Shown: positions 9,220-17,578 of the stretch, piece after piece | How positions within the stretch are numbered: position 1 is the stretch's first letter | Layout of the letters: every line of letters starts with the position of its first letter | From: Streptococcus suis | Lineage (GTDB): Bacteria > Bacillota > Bacilli > Lactobacillales > Streptococcaceae | Assembly: GCF_016743335.1 (NCBI RefSeq) | Contig: NZ_WCJE01000005.1 | Location: 22,186 to 86,185 of the forward strand | DNA: 64,000 nucleotides | Reading direction: 5' to 3' | The notes under the pieces: generated by a model | Seen by the model: the letters and a program-made list of their open reading frames with translations, nothing else | Database searches by the model: none | What the model was told of the DNA's origin: nothing | Program-made: the position numbers and the translations under genes

Positions 9220-10668
9220 TTATAAAAAATATGAAACGGCTCTTTCCCAGCCTGCAATCTTATCTAAACGTTTGTTTTTAAATTCAGTTTCTGGAAACAC
9301 TGTTTTCTTTTGAATTGAATCCAAAATATCACAACCGTAACATCCCGAAGCAATCCCTGCCATATAAGCAACACCTGTACAGGAAGCCTCCTCAACTTCT
9401 GAGATATCAATTTCTGCGTTTGCCAAATTACTTTGAAATTGCATTAGATAATTATTTCGAGTTGGACCGCCATCGACACTTATATTTTTTAATTCAAGAC
9501 TTGAAACTGACTTCATAGCAGAGATAACAGCATTGATTTGATAAGCAATACTTTCTAACCCTGCACGAACCAATTCGCATTTTCCAGTTGTTCGGGTCAT
9601 TCCGACAAAGGAAGCCTTTATATCATCTCTAAAATAGGGAGCTCCAATACCAGTAAATGCTGGAATTAAATAGGTTTGATCCTGAAAATTTGCTTTAGCA
9701 ACCATAGATTCTATTTCATTTACATCAGAGAAAAATTCCAATTGATCCTTCATCCAACTTATTACAGCACCAGCATAATGAACATTTCCCTCAAGAACAT
9801 AATGGCAAACTCCTTCCGAAGCCCATCCAACAGAAACAGCTAAGTTTTCAGGCATAATTGAAACAGTGCGACCGATATTCATCATAATCGACGAACCTGT
9901 ACCATAAGTTGCTTTAACGGAACCTGGTTCAAAACCTTTATGAGCAAACAAAGCTGCATGAGAATCCCCCATAACAGCATGAATGGCTATAGGAGCTGGC
10001 AATATTCCTTCAAAATCTGTATAACCAAATAAACTATCCGAATGTTGAATTTCTGGCAAGTTGGTTCTTGCGATACCAAATAAGTTTAATAATTCGCCAT
10101 CCCAATCCAGTGTCTCCAATGACATCAGTTGAGTTCTACTTGCATTAGAAACATCTGTCTTATAAGATCTCCCATTCGTTAATTTATAGACCAACCAAGT
10201 ATCAATAGTCCCCAAAAGTAAAGCGCCTTTCTCGCCTTGATAACGATTCAAAAACCAAGTAAATTTTGCTGCAGAAAAATATGGTGATAATGGCAATCCA
10301 GTTTTTCTCTTTACCAACGAAGCAACTGACATATTCATACTATCAGTAATTTCTTTAGCACGATTACATTGCCATACTATCGCGTTTTCGGCAGGCAAAG
10401 CAGTTTCTTTATTCCATGCAAGAGCCGTTTCTCGCTGATTTGTAATACCAACTGAGGCGATGAGAGAGGTATCAATTCCATTAATAACTTCTCTCACTAA
10501 AGAAATGACATTTTGATAAATTTCTTCCGGATCATGTGATACCCAACCTAATTCATTAATCATTTGCTCATGACTTTTATATAACTTTTTAACGATTTTG
10601 CCATTCGCATCATATAATATCACTTTTGTCCCTTGCGTACTCTGATCTATACCTATCACGTACACCAT
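9220..10668 (-). CDS. FGGY-family carbohydrate kinase
   Basis: A 482-residue ATP-dependent sugar kinase. It begins VYVIGIDQSTQGTKVILYD, the phosphate-1 motif of the family, followed by SVGITNQRETALAWNKE, GTIDTWLVYKLTNG and ATYGTGSSIMMN. Several segments resemble glycerol kinase more than xylulokinase, but the isomerase and transketolase upstream point to a ketose substrate. If the operon is for apiose, this would be the apulose kinase. I place the start at 10668, after AAAGGATAG; a longer frame would overlap the upstream gene. The two genes are then 4 nt apart. Confidence 0.85.
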   Translation of the reverse strand: MVYVIGIDQSTQGTKVILYDANGKIVKKLYKSHEQMINELGWVSHDPEEIYQNVISLVREVINGIDTSLIASVGITNQRETALAWNKETALPAENAIVWQCNRAKEITDSMNMSVASLVKRKTGLPLSPYFSAAKFTWFLNRYQGEKGALLLGTIDTWLVYKLTNGRSYKTDVSNASRTQLMSLETLDWDGELLNLFGIARTNLPEIQHSDSLFGYTDFEGILPAPIAIHAVMGDSHAALFAHKGFEPGSVKATYGTGSSIMMNIGRTVSIMPENLAVSVGWASEGVCHYVLEGNVHYAGAVISWMKDQLEFFSDVNEIESMVAKANFQDQTYLIPAFTGIGAPYFRDDIKASFVGMTRTTGKCELVRAGLESIAYQINAVISAMKSVSSLELKNISVDGGPTRNNYLMQFQSNLANAEIDISEVEEASCTGVAYMAGIASGCYGCDILDSIQKKTVFPETEFKNKRLDKIAGWERAVSYFL

Positions 10669-10672
10669 AATT

Positions 10673-12109
10673 CTATCCTTTGTTTGGTCTGAAATAACTT
10701 GCTTCATCTCCTGCAAGATACGCCTTTACTTCCTCTTCAATAGGATCATAAAAATCTGCCTTTATTCCAATGTATTTACATGCTTCATACAATATTGGAA
10801 CAAGATCGTCTTGCACACCTGCCACATGATGGATATACGGACCATAGACCAATTTTGATTCCAATCGGTTAAGGTTTTCAAATTCAACATAGAAATATGT
10901 CCCTTGGTTGTATGGTCCATCAATACCTTTGGCATTTCCCATCAATAACGAATACTCTCCATTATCTCCATCAAAACGACAGAAAGTATATTCTGTCTTT
11001 TTAGCTCTGAACCAAACAGATCCTGGATAATTAAATACAAAGTGGCTTGGTGCCAAAATTGGTTTCGTATCTGCAGTTTGATACGCAAATACACCAAGGT
11101 GCTGTAACAACTCTCCATTAGGATTTTCTGGATGACGACAATTAACGTCTGCAAAAACAGCGCGTTTTTCACCTAGAGAGGCAGCTTCAATCAACAACTC
11201 TGAAATGACACCATGAACATCCGTTTCACAAACAAATGGAATTCCTTCTTCTTGAAGAAGAGACAATGAAGCGTAAGGTAATATGCCAATTTCATCTTGA
11301 AGTGCTGTCCAACATTGAATTACCCCAGAATTACAACCATACTTATGACACAGTTCTTCAAGTGCTACTTTTAGAGCAGCAACCATATTTAATTCTTCAG
11401 TTTTAATCTGAACTTCTGTATTCTCATAAAACCACCTTTCACACGCTAAAATTTTATCAACTTCTTCATTTTTTACACGATGAATTTCCTCCACTAATTC
11501 ATGAATTGGGACTGGAGATATTTGAATGCCAAATTTCTCTAACAGTTCACCCTCATTACAAATAACAGTCCAGAAATCGAATGGTCTCGGACCCACTTGC
11601 AAGATACGAGTGTTACGAAACGTTTTGACTACATTGCACACTTTTACAAAATCTTTAACCCCACGTTCAAAAACTGGATCATCAAGTTCTGAATTTTTAA
11701 TATAAGTAAAAGGTACTTTGAAACGACGTAATACTTTACCTATTGCAAATAACCCACATTGGCTATCCCTTAAACGAGATCCGTCTTCTGCTGGAGTTTC
11801 ATCTTTCGGCCCCCATAGCAAAACCGGTACATCCAGTTTTTTTGCCAATCTTGCAACAGCATATTCAGTTCCAAAGTTTTCATTTGCAATAAATAAACCA
11901 TCAATTTTTGCTGCTCTAAATTTTTCAGCTGCACGCTCAACACTCTCATCATCGTAGATAAGTCCATCAGCATTGATGTCTAGAATATCTACATAATTTA
12001 TTCCCCAAGATTGCAATTTTTCACGAGTATAATTTGCATATTCTATTGCTGCATCTGCACTAAATAAATTCCGACGAGTTGGTGCAAAACCAAGTGTAAT
12101 ATTATCCAT
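10673..12109 (-). CDS. L-fucose/L-arabinose isomerase-like sugar isomerase
   Basis: A 478-residue protein of the fucose isomerase superfamily. The N-terminal part has the alternating alpha/beta pattern of that fold (GLFIANENFGTEYAVARLAKKLDVPVLLWGPKDE). The middle has the conserved CNEGELLEKFGIQISPVP and CWTALQDEIGILPYASLSLLQEEGIPFVCETDVHG region with metal-binding Glu and Asp candidates. It should convert an aldose to its ketose ahead of the kinase. GGAGGAAACA sets the start at 12109; an upstream TTG is embedded in the ribosome site. In an apiose pathway it would make apulose. Other aldoses, such as fucose-like or arabinose-like sugars, remain possible. Confidence 0.75.
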   Translation of the reverse strand: MDNITLGFAPTRRNLFSADAAIEYANYTREKLQSWGINYVDILDINADGLIYDDESVERAAEKFRAAKIDGLFIANENFGTEYAVARLAKKLDVPVLLWGPKDETPAEDGSRLRDSQCGLFAIGKVLRRFKVPFTYIKNSELDDPVFERGVKDFVKVCNVVKTFRNTRILQVGPRPFDFWTVICNEGELLEKFGIQISPVPIHELVEEIHRVKNEEVDKILACERWFYENTEVQIKTEELNMVAALKVALEELCHKYGCNSGVIQCWTALQDEIGILPYASLSLLQEEGIPFVCETDVHGVISELLIEAASLGEKRAVFADVNCRHPENPNGELLQHLGVFAYQTADTKPILAPSHFVFNYPGSVWFRAKKTEYTFCRFDGDNGEYSLLMGNAKGIDGPYNQGTYFYVEFENLNRLESKLVYGPYIHHVAGVQDDLVPILYEACKYIGIKADFYDPIEEEVKAYLAGDEASYFRPNKG

Positions 12110-12122
12110 TGTTTCCTCCAAT

Positions 12123-13061
12123 TTACTTTGATAAGAGTTTATTTATTTCATTTTTAATACCATCTGCTGTAATTCCATAGTAGGCAAATACTTCTTGTAT
12201 AACCCCTGTAACAACATTTTCATCAGGGATACCCATTATTTTCAAGCGGCCTCCTTCCTCTGCAACAACTGATGCTACCGCAGAGCCTAGTCCCCCATTA
12301 ATACTATGTTCTTCTACTGAAACAATACCTTTTGTCTCCCTCACAGCTTTACGCACTGCCTCACTATCAAATGGTTTTAAACTTGTAAAATTTAAGACAC
12401 GGACCGAAACTCCATCCATTTTCAAAGCATTAGCAGCATCCATCGCAACTCGAACAGTCTCCCCTACAGCAGCTATGGTTATATCAGTTCCTTCAACCAT
12501 GACGGAGGCTTTTCCTATTTCAAATTGAACATTTTCTTCTGTAAAACAATCCTCAACTGGATTTCTTCCCAATCGTACATAAGCAGGTTTGTCAGAATGA
12601 ACTAGGTATTCAAAAACAGCTTTTGTTTCATGTCTATCAGCAGGAATCAATACTTCTAAATTTGGAATTGCACGAGTTACCGCAATATCTTGAAGCGAGT
12701 GATGACTAGCGCCAAGTGCTCCGTAACTAACTCCACCACTGATACCAACTAATTTCACATTTTTATTTGAATATGCTACATCAACTTTTACTTGCTCAAT
12801 ACTACGCATACTCAAAAAACATGCTGGAGATGCAACAAATGGGTGTTTTCCATTTAAAGCTAGGCCCGCTGAAATTCCAACGAGGTTTTGTTCAGCAATT
12901 CCCGTTTCTATCATTCTTTCAGGAAAAGCTTTGAAAAAATCTACTAAAGATGCTGAACCTCTAGAATCGCTTGTAAGCACCACCAAATCTTTATCATGTT
13001 TAGCTGCTTCAATCAGAGTTTTGCACATCACTGCACGATTAGCGATTGTATTTACTACCAT
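12123..13061 (-). CDS. Transketolase, C-terminal (pyrimidine and C-domain) subunit
   Basis: A 312-residue half transketolase. It contains the pyrimidine-binding domain with the conserved catalytic Glu region GIAEQNLVGISAGLAL near residue 75, then HSLQDIAVTRAIPNLEVLIPAD, and a C-terminal domain (VRVLNFTSLKPFD, then SVEEHSINGGLGSAVA). It pairs with the N-terminal subunit, whose gene overlaps it by 23 nt; GGAGG before the ATG lies inside the upstream gene, so translation is probably coupled. In apiose pathways a split transketolase (AptA/AptB) converts apulose 4-phosphate plus glyceraldehyde 3-phosphate to dihydroxyacetone phosphate and xylulose 5-phosphate. The family also includes ordinary pentose enzymes. 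Confidence 0.9.
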   Translation of the reverse strand: MVVNTIANRAVMCKTLIEAAKHDKDLVVLTSDSRGSASLVDFFKAFPERMIETGIAEQNLVGISAGLALNGKHPFVASPACFLSMRSIEQVKVDVAYSNKNVKLVGISGGVSYGALGASHHSLQDIAVTRAIPNLEVLIPADRHETKAVFEYLVHSDKPAYVRLGRNPVEDCFTEENVQFEIGKASVMVEGTDITIAAVGETVRVAMDAANALKMDGVSVRVLNFTSLKPFDSEAVRKAVRETKGIVSVEEHSINGGLGSAVASVVAEEGGRLKIMGIPDENVVTGVIQEVFAYYGITADGIKNEINKLLSK

Positions 13062-13884
13062 TATAATCCTCCAATTTTTTATCTAAATCAGCAATAGCTC
13101 GTTCATACTCCTCAGTTGTTAACACATGGTGATGCCAATTCGCCTTTCCTTCTGCCTCAGCTACGCCTTTCCCTTTCAAGGTATTTGCAATAATCACAGT
13201 TGGTTTTTCAGAAACAGGTTTACAAGAAAGTGCATTTAGTAGCTGTTCCATATTATTTCCGTCCTTCACATCAATGACATTCCAGCCAAAAGACTCCCAC
13301 TTTTGATGAAGCGAATCTAAATGCATGACATCTTCTGTTGAACCAGTAATTTGTAGTTTATTCCGATCAATAATTGCAATCAGATTATCCAGTTTATAAT
13401 GTGCTGCAGCCATAGCTCCTTCCCATACGGAACCTTCTGCTAATTCACCATCTCCCATTAACACATAGGTCTTGTACATTTTCTTATCAATTTTTGCGGC
13501 GAGTGCAGACCCAACTGCTATCGGCAGTCCGTGACCTAAAGATCCTGTATTCATCTCCACTCCCGGAACCTTGTTATTAGGATGCCCAAGCAAACGTGAC
13601 TGAAAACGTGAAAATGAATTTAGTTCTTCTTTTGGAAAAAAAACTTTATCAGCTAGAATTGCCCAAAGGACCTCGACAGCATGTCCTTTACTTTGGATGT
13701 AGCGATCTCGATTGTCATCTTTGGGCTTTTTAGAATCTACTCTCAAAACATGATAATATAGTGCAACCAAGATATCTGTACAAGATAAGTCAGATCCAGT
13801 ATGACCCGTTCCAGCTTCATAAATCAATTTCAGAAAATCTTTTCTTATTTCTAAAGATTTTCTTTCTAAACTCATTAAATCCAT
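13039..13884 (-). CDS. Transketolase, N-terminal (thiamine diphosphate-binding) subunit
   Basis: A 281-residue thiamine diphosphate-binding subunit. The cofactor motif runs GDGELAEGSVWEGAMAAAHYKLDNLIAIIDRN (only key parts: GDG at the start, N at the end). Substrate-phosphate and thiazolium contacts appear in AGTGHTGSDLSC and LGHPNNKVPGVEMNTGSLGHGL. It is half the size of a normal transketolase and needs the C-terminal subunit that follows. It is the first gene of the operon, with AGGAG ahead of the ATG, directly downstream of a LacI-type operator inside the promoter. A full-length housekeeping transketolase is expected elsewhere in the genome. Confidence 0.92.
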   Translation of the reverse strand: MDLMSLERKSLEIRKDFLKLIYEAGTGHTGSDLSCTDILVALYYHVLRVDSKKPKDDNRDRYIQSKGHAVEVLWAILADKVFFPKEELNSFSRFQSRLLGHPNNKVPGVEMNTGSLGHGLPIAVGSALAAKIDKKMYKTYVLMGDGELAEGSVWEGAMAAAHYKLDNLIAIIDRNKLQITGSTEDVMHLDSLHQKWESFGWNVIDVKDGNNMEQLLNALSCKPVSEKPTVIIANTLKGKGVAEAEGKANWHHHVLTTEEYERAIADLDKKLEDYNGSKYNR

Positions 13885-13907
13885 AATTGCTCCTAGTTTA
13901 GTTTTAT

Positions 13908-14030
13908 TTTAGTAAAGAATGCGCTTTCTTTATATTTAGTTTACTATTTTTAGCTAAATCAGTCAATGTTTTAGTTCAAAAAAACAAAATTTTAGCTAAA
14001 CTTTGTTTAATTTAGTAAATGTGGTAAAAT
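13908..14030. promoter_or_regulatory. Divergent promoters with paired LacI-type operators
   Basis: Two identical palindromes TTTAGCTAAA lie at 13949-13958 and 13991-14000, 42 bp apart (four helical turns). Related TTTAGTAAA boxes occur at 13908-13916 and 14011-14019. The minus promoter is TTGACT (13966-13961), 17-nt spacer, TAAACT (13943-13938), with the first palindrome inside the spacer. The plus promoter has an extended -10, TGGTAAAAT, ending at 14030, with the second palindrome just upstream of its -35 region. A weak cre-like AGAAAGCGCATTCT on the minus strand covers 13929-13916. Repression by the adjacent LacI protein, with looping and autoregulation, is the simple reading. Confidence 0.7.
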
Positions 14031-14058
14031 AAAACTGAATAACATAAAGGAAAACATT

Positions 14059-15084
14059 ATGAAATTAGAAGATATTGCAAAATTAGCTGGGGTCTCCAAA
14101 GGCGCTGCTTCATTAGCATTAAATAATAAATCTGGTGTGAGCGAGGAGACTCGAAAAAAAGTTTTGGAAATAGCACGGGAGGCAAATTATACTCCACTAA
14201 GACAAAAGAAAAAACACCAAATATCAGAACAGGAATTTGAACCTAAAATTATTTATTTTGTAGCCTGCCAAAGTGAAGACATTGTTACACAAAGTTATCA
14301 AAATCAGCCGTTTTTTGATGAATTGTTAACAGCGATTGCTACAGAAGCAAGAAAAAAAGGGAATATCTCCCTTGCTCTACGTACGATTGACCATCTGAAT
14401 ATCCGAGATAATATTCTGAATCTTTATAAAGAAAATAAAATGGATGGTATCATTTTATTAGCTACAAGTTTAGAAACCAATGAAATCAAGTCAATCGAAG
14501 AATTACACATCCCTTTAGTTTTACTTGATACTTGTGTGCCTGAATGTAATATTAATTTTGTTACAATAAATAATTTTCAAGGAGGATACCTAGCAGGAAA
14601 ACAGATTTGTAAACGTCAATACAATTCTATTGGATATGCTCAATCTGAGACTCGAATATATAATTTCGAAGAAAGAAAAAAAGGACTATTCAAAGCTCTT
14701 AGTGAAAACGAGTTATCAATAATTGAGGAAAATATTTTTACATTCTCACCAACAAAAATTGAAATCGATGAAACGATGAGGAGAGAACAATTTATCAAAC
14801 CTAATCAACCACAAGTCATTTTTTGCGACAACGATTATATCGCGATTAGCCTAATCAAAACATTAAATGCTTTTTCAATAAAAGTTCCAGAAGATATAGC
14901 TGTAATTGGTTTTGATAATATTAGAGAAAGTAGTGTGCTGACTCCTGAATTATCAACTATTAATGTATCAAAGCATTTAATGGCACAAACTGCTTTGAAT
15001 CAGATTTTGGAGGTCATTGAAGACCCCTGTAACAAACAACAATTTTACATTGGTACAAACTTTATAGCGAGACAGTCATTCTAA
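14059..15084 (+). CDS. LacI/GalR-family transcriptional regulator
   Basis: A 341-residue repressor. The first 50 residues are a LacI helix-turn-helix (MKLEDIAKLAGVSKGAASLAL) with a hinge helix (SEETRKKVLEIAREANYTP). The rest is a periplasmic-binding-protein-like effector domain ending with VIGFDNIRESSVLTPELSTI, typical of the family. It is divergent from the transketolase-isomerase-kinase operon, and identical palindromes flank both promoters, so it is very likely the local repressor, responding to a pathway sugar or sugar phosphate. AAAGGAAAAC precedes the ATG. Confidence 0.93.
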   Translation: MKLEDIAKLAGVSKGAASLALNNKSGVSEETRKKVLEIAREANYTPLRQKKKHQISEQEFEPKIIYFVACQSEDIVTQSYQNQPFFDELLTAIATEARKKGNISLALRTIDHLNIRDNILNLYKENKMDGIILLATSLETNEIKSIEELHIPLVLLDTCVPECNINFVTINNFQGGYLAGKQICKRQYNSIGYAQSETRIYNFEERKKGLFKALSENELSIIEENIFTFSPTKIEIDETMRREQFIKPNQPQVIFCDNDYIAISLIKTLNAFSIKVPEDIAVIGFDNIRESSVLTPELSTINVSKHLMAQTALNQILEVIEDPCNKQQFYIGTNFIARQSF

Positions 15085-15144
15085 AGAATTGCATTCGTTA
15101 AGAGCCTACGACTACATACTAGTATCAACTCAAAGCCAAAATTT

Positions 15145-15192
15145 AAAAGAATCTAGAAAAATCGTAATTCTTGACTTTTCCTAGATTCTTTT
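15145..15192 (+). terminator. Terminator after the LacI gene
   Basis: AAAAGAATCTAG at 15145-15156 pairs with CTAGATTCTTTT at 15181-15192; flanking A and T runs extend the stem. The T-rich end suits transcription from the plus strand. Confidence 0.8.
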
Positions 15193-15312
15193 AATTGTTT
15201 CAATTTTTGTTTTAGAAGCTCTATAATAATCCATTATTTCTCATATCATTTTTATCTACTAGACTATTACTGATATGAAATAGGGTCTCACTTGTTAAAT
15301 ATTCATACAAAA

Positions 15313-15355
15313 CAAAACGCATAAATCCAACTTTTTAGGATTTACGCGTTTTTCT
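15313..15355. terminator. Second hairpin, probably bidirectional
   Basis: AAACGCATAAATCC (15315-15328) pairs with GGATTTACGCGTTT (15338-15351) except for one mismatch. It is followed by a T run on the plus strand and by T-rich sequence on the minus strand, so it can end the unknown gene at 15439-15849. Confidence 0.75.
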
Positions 15356-15438
15356 ATTAATCTATTTTTATTAATTCGTCTTTTTTTGAGTATTTTTCAA
15401 ATTGCACTGTATTTTCTTCTAGCTTGTTGTTAATTGTG

Positions 15439-15849
15439 CTAGTAATAGATTACAGCATCAGGACCATTTGAGTAGTCATCAAATCCGTGTAATTGGATAG
15501 CATCAAGTAGTGAACTATTATTTGCATCATACAAAAATTTTTGCCATTTACCTAATAAGAGCTGTTTAACTAAAATTTCAATTTGAAGCTCAATATCTTC
15601 TTCAATTAACTCCGAAGTTTCAGCATGTAATTCATTTTCTACAATGACAAAACATTGTTGATTCTCAAATCTAATGGTCAATTTATCATTATTTCTTGAA
15701 AAAGAAATCGTCGCAAAATCTTCATCTGTGTAATAATAATCACTAACAAGATCAATACCATTACCGTTTATCATTAAGATTTTTTTGCATTTCATTTCTA
15801 AATCAACAATGATTGACACAAAGTTTTCAATTAAATATTCATTAATCAT
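15439..15849 (-). CDS. Unknown 136-residue acidic protein
   Basis: I do not recognise this protein. It has 136 residues, no signal peptide and no membrane segment, is acidic in its second half (SELIEEDIELQIEILVKQLL) and ends DDYSNGPDAVIYY. Predicted structure from composition is a beta-rich first half followed by helices. AGGAGA stands at the right distance before the ATG, so it is likely expressed. It lies next to recombinase and Rep-like genes and is as AT-rich as they are, so it may be cargo of a mobile element. Upstream on the same strand is a two-codon open frame with a perfect ribosome site. Confidence 0.6.
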   Translation of the reverse strand: MINEYLIENFVSIIVDLEMKCKKILMINGNGIDLVSDYYYTDEDFATISFSRNNDKLTIRFENQQCFVIVENELHAETSELIEEDIELQIEILVKQLLLGKWQKFLYDANNSSLLDAIQLHGFDDYSNGPDAVIYY

Positions 15850-15900
15850 AAAATCTTTCTCCTTTCTTTTTTTATTTAGTTTAGATTAATAGAAAATATA

Positions 15901-15921
15901 TTATTTCATAGATTTACCTCC
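15901..15921 (-). other. Two-codon mini-ORF (ATG AAA TAA) with a perfect ribosome site
   Basis: On the minus strand GGAGGT (15921-15916) is followed after 6 nt by ATG AAA TAA (15909-15901). This lies about 50 nt upstream of the start of the unknown 136-residue protein, which has its own ribosome site. It may be a regulatory mini-ORF or simply the scar of a deleted gene. Confidence 0.4.
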
Positions 15922-16044
15922 TCTCTCTTTCAAAGATTAGTATGCCACTTTTTTCAAAACAAAAAAAATCGTGTAGAGAATTCTTCAAGCTAGCAAATGA
16001 TATCTAATCGTTTTTTATTTTTGTGAAAAAGCGACATAATACTA

Positions 16045-16197
16045 TTGAAAAAAATTGAATTACTAGAGAAAGAAGGTGATAAGCTCATTATCGATTGTAT
16101 TTTCACACTGGACACGGTGAAAAAGAAAGTTCAACTGATAATAGACTCTTTTTGTGAGGTGTCATTGACTTATGAAAAGAGATCGAAACAAGAATGA
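16045..16197 (+). pseudogene. Possible 50-codon remnant or small ORF
   Basis: A plus-strand frame open from a TTG at 16045 to TGA at 16195-16197 would encode about 50 residues (including KVQLIIDSFCEVSLTYEKRS). There is no ribosome site and no match I recognise. It is followed by a clear hairpin, which suggests the 3' end of a gene that has lost its start. The other bases between 15922 and 16496 hold no further coding signal that I can support. Confidence 0.2.
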
Positions 16198-16200
16198 AGT

Positions 16201-16245
16201 AAATGGTTATTCTGCTGAATAATATGAAGTACAGAATAACCATTT
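16201..16245 (+). terminator. Terminator-like hairpin upstream of the recombinase
   Basis: AAATGGTTATTCTG (16201-16214) pairs perfectly over 14 bp with CAGAATAACCATTT (16232-16245), with a 17-nt loop. No long T run follows, so it may be a terminator or a protein-binding palindrome. Confidence 0.55.
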
Positions 16246-16496
16246 ATCAAAAAATATAGTACAGAAAAAAGTGTTTAACAGTGGTAAAAATAGTGTATAT
16301 AGGTTTAAAAAGTAATCAGTTCAATGACATTTGATTTTACCAAAGAAGAAAAACGGTGCCAACTGAATTTCTTTACAAACGTTATTCTCTATGAGAAAGC
16401 CTCGACGGGTAATATCAGAGCATACCCAGCTCATCTAAAAAGGGTGGGAGGCAGTTTACCAGTAATATGCATTCTATCAAAGAAAGGAGAAAGAAA

Positions 16497-17462
16497 ATGC
16501 CACGAAAAAAGAACTCATTAAAGCACGATATCTTCGTCGCAGCAACAAAAGATGTTACAAATAATACCTCACGTACTTCTTACAAAAGATCCGCAACTCG
16601 ATTTTCAAAATGGGCTAAGATCAACGGAATAAAGAAAATTTCGGAAATCACAGAAGAAGTTCTTCAACAATATCATAATAATCTTCAACAAGATCCTAAA
16701 CAATACACAGCAGCAACAATTCATACATACCTTGCACCAATTTGTAAAGCAGCAGGAATTAATTTAAACCGAATTCGAAAACAAAAAAGGACAAGCGATA
16801 AAATAATCCGCGGACGAAAACAAGAGGCAAATGCACAAGGGAAAAATCAAGAATTGAACTCTCGCTTCTCTCGCCTAATCGCATTTCAGAAAGTAGTTGG
16901 TATTCGTCGAAACGAATTAAAGAATTTAACAGGAAAAGATTTGAAATTCGATGAATATGGGAATTGCTATATTCACGTAAAGCGGGGCAAAGGCGGTAAA
17001 AAACAAATGCAATATATTCTGCCGAAAGACATCGAGTTGGTAAGACAGACTTTTTATGGAATAGGAGAAAATGAACCTGTCTTCTCAGACAACGAGATGA
17101 ACAATCAAATCAATTTACATGCATTACGCGCTCAACATTCTCGCGATAGCTATTTCTATTATCTAGAAAAAATTCAAGCTAATCCAAAAATGAGACACGC
17201 ACTCTCACATTTATTAATTACACGATGGGAAGAAGGCCATCAAAAATTGAAAAAGGAATCACAAAGCAAATACGAAAGACAGCGTAGAAATTTTATTTTT
17301 GATTTAAGAGATGAAGCATATATTTTACGTGGCTCAAATAAATCAAAAGCAGTTGCTTCTGGAATGCCAATTGAGTATAACCGACTTGCTTTAATGGCTG
17401 TATCCGTTTTGAATTTATCACATTGGCGTTTATCTGTTACGGTCACTAATTACATTTTATAA
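16497..17462 (+). CDS. Tyrosine recombinase/integrase with an unusual internal insertion
   Basis: A 321-residue site-specific recombinase. Residues 10-90 form a SAM-like core-binding domain. Catalytic residues of the tyrosine recombinase family can be traced: the box I Arg in VVGIRRNEL (residues 137-138), a Lys in VKRGKGGKK (about 162-169), HALR (His208 and Arg211), and a final LSHWRLSVTVTNYIL with His309 and Tyr319 two residues from the C-terminus. The stretch between Arg211 and His309 is about 98 residues, far longer than the roughly 20 usual in this family, and is highly charged. AAAGGAGAAAG sets the start at 16497. It is followed by a Rep-like gene, as in plasmid-like integrative elements. 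Confidence 0.75.
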   Translation: MPRKKNSLKHDIFVAATKDVTNNTSRTSYKRSATRFSKWAKINGIKKISEITEEVLQQYHNNLQQDPKQYTAATIHTYLAPICKAAGINLNRIRKQKRTSDKIIRGRKQEANAQGKNQELNSRFSRLIAFQKVVGIRRNELKNLTGKDLKFDEYGNCYIHVKRGKGGKKQMQYILPKDIELVRQTFYGIGENEPVFSDNEMNNQINLHALRAQHSRDSYFYYLEKIQANPKMRHALSHLLITRWEEGHQKLKKESQSKYERQRRNFIFDLRDEAYILRGSNKSKAVASGMPIEYNRLALMAVSVLNLSHWRLSVTVTNYIL

Positions 17463-17578
17463 TGAACAGTAAATAATATTTTGGAATAATCAGATGATAT
17501 ACATATAATCGACCAAAAATACTCTTTACGATGTCATATTCTGTCATAATATACTTTGAGAAAAGAAAAGAGTAAACA

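Larger units (their letters stand above)
15085..15438. other. Intergenic region with two terminators only
   Basis: No coding signal was seen in these 354 bp. They hold the two hairpins listed separately and an AT-rich stretch with an imperfect inverted repeat (CATATCA near 15241, TGATATG near 15272). Confidence 0.5.

Noticed and set aside
16324..16521. 65-codon frame upstream of the recombinase
   Set aside because: It overlaps the recombinase start, has no ribosome site and shows no family features.
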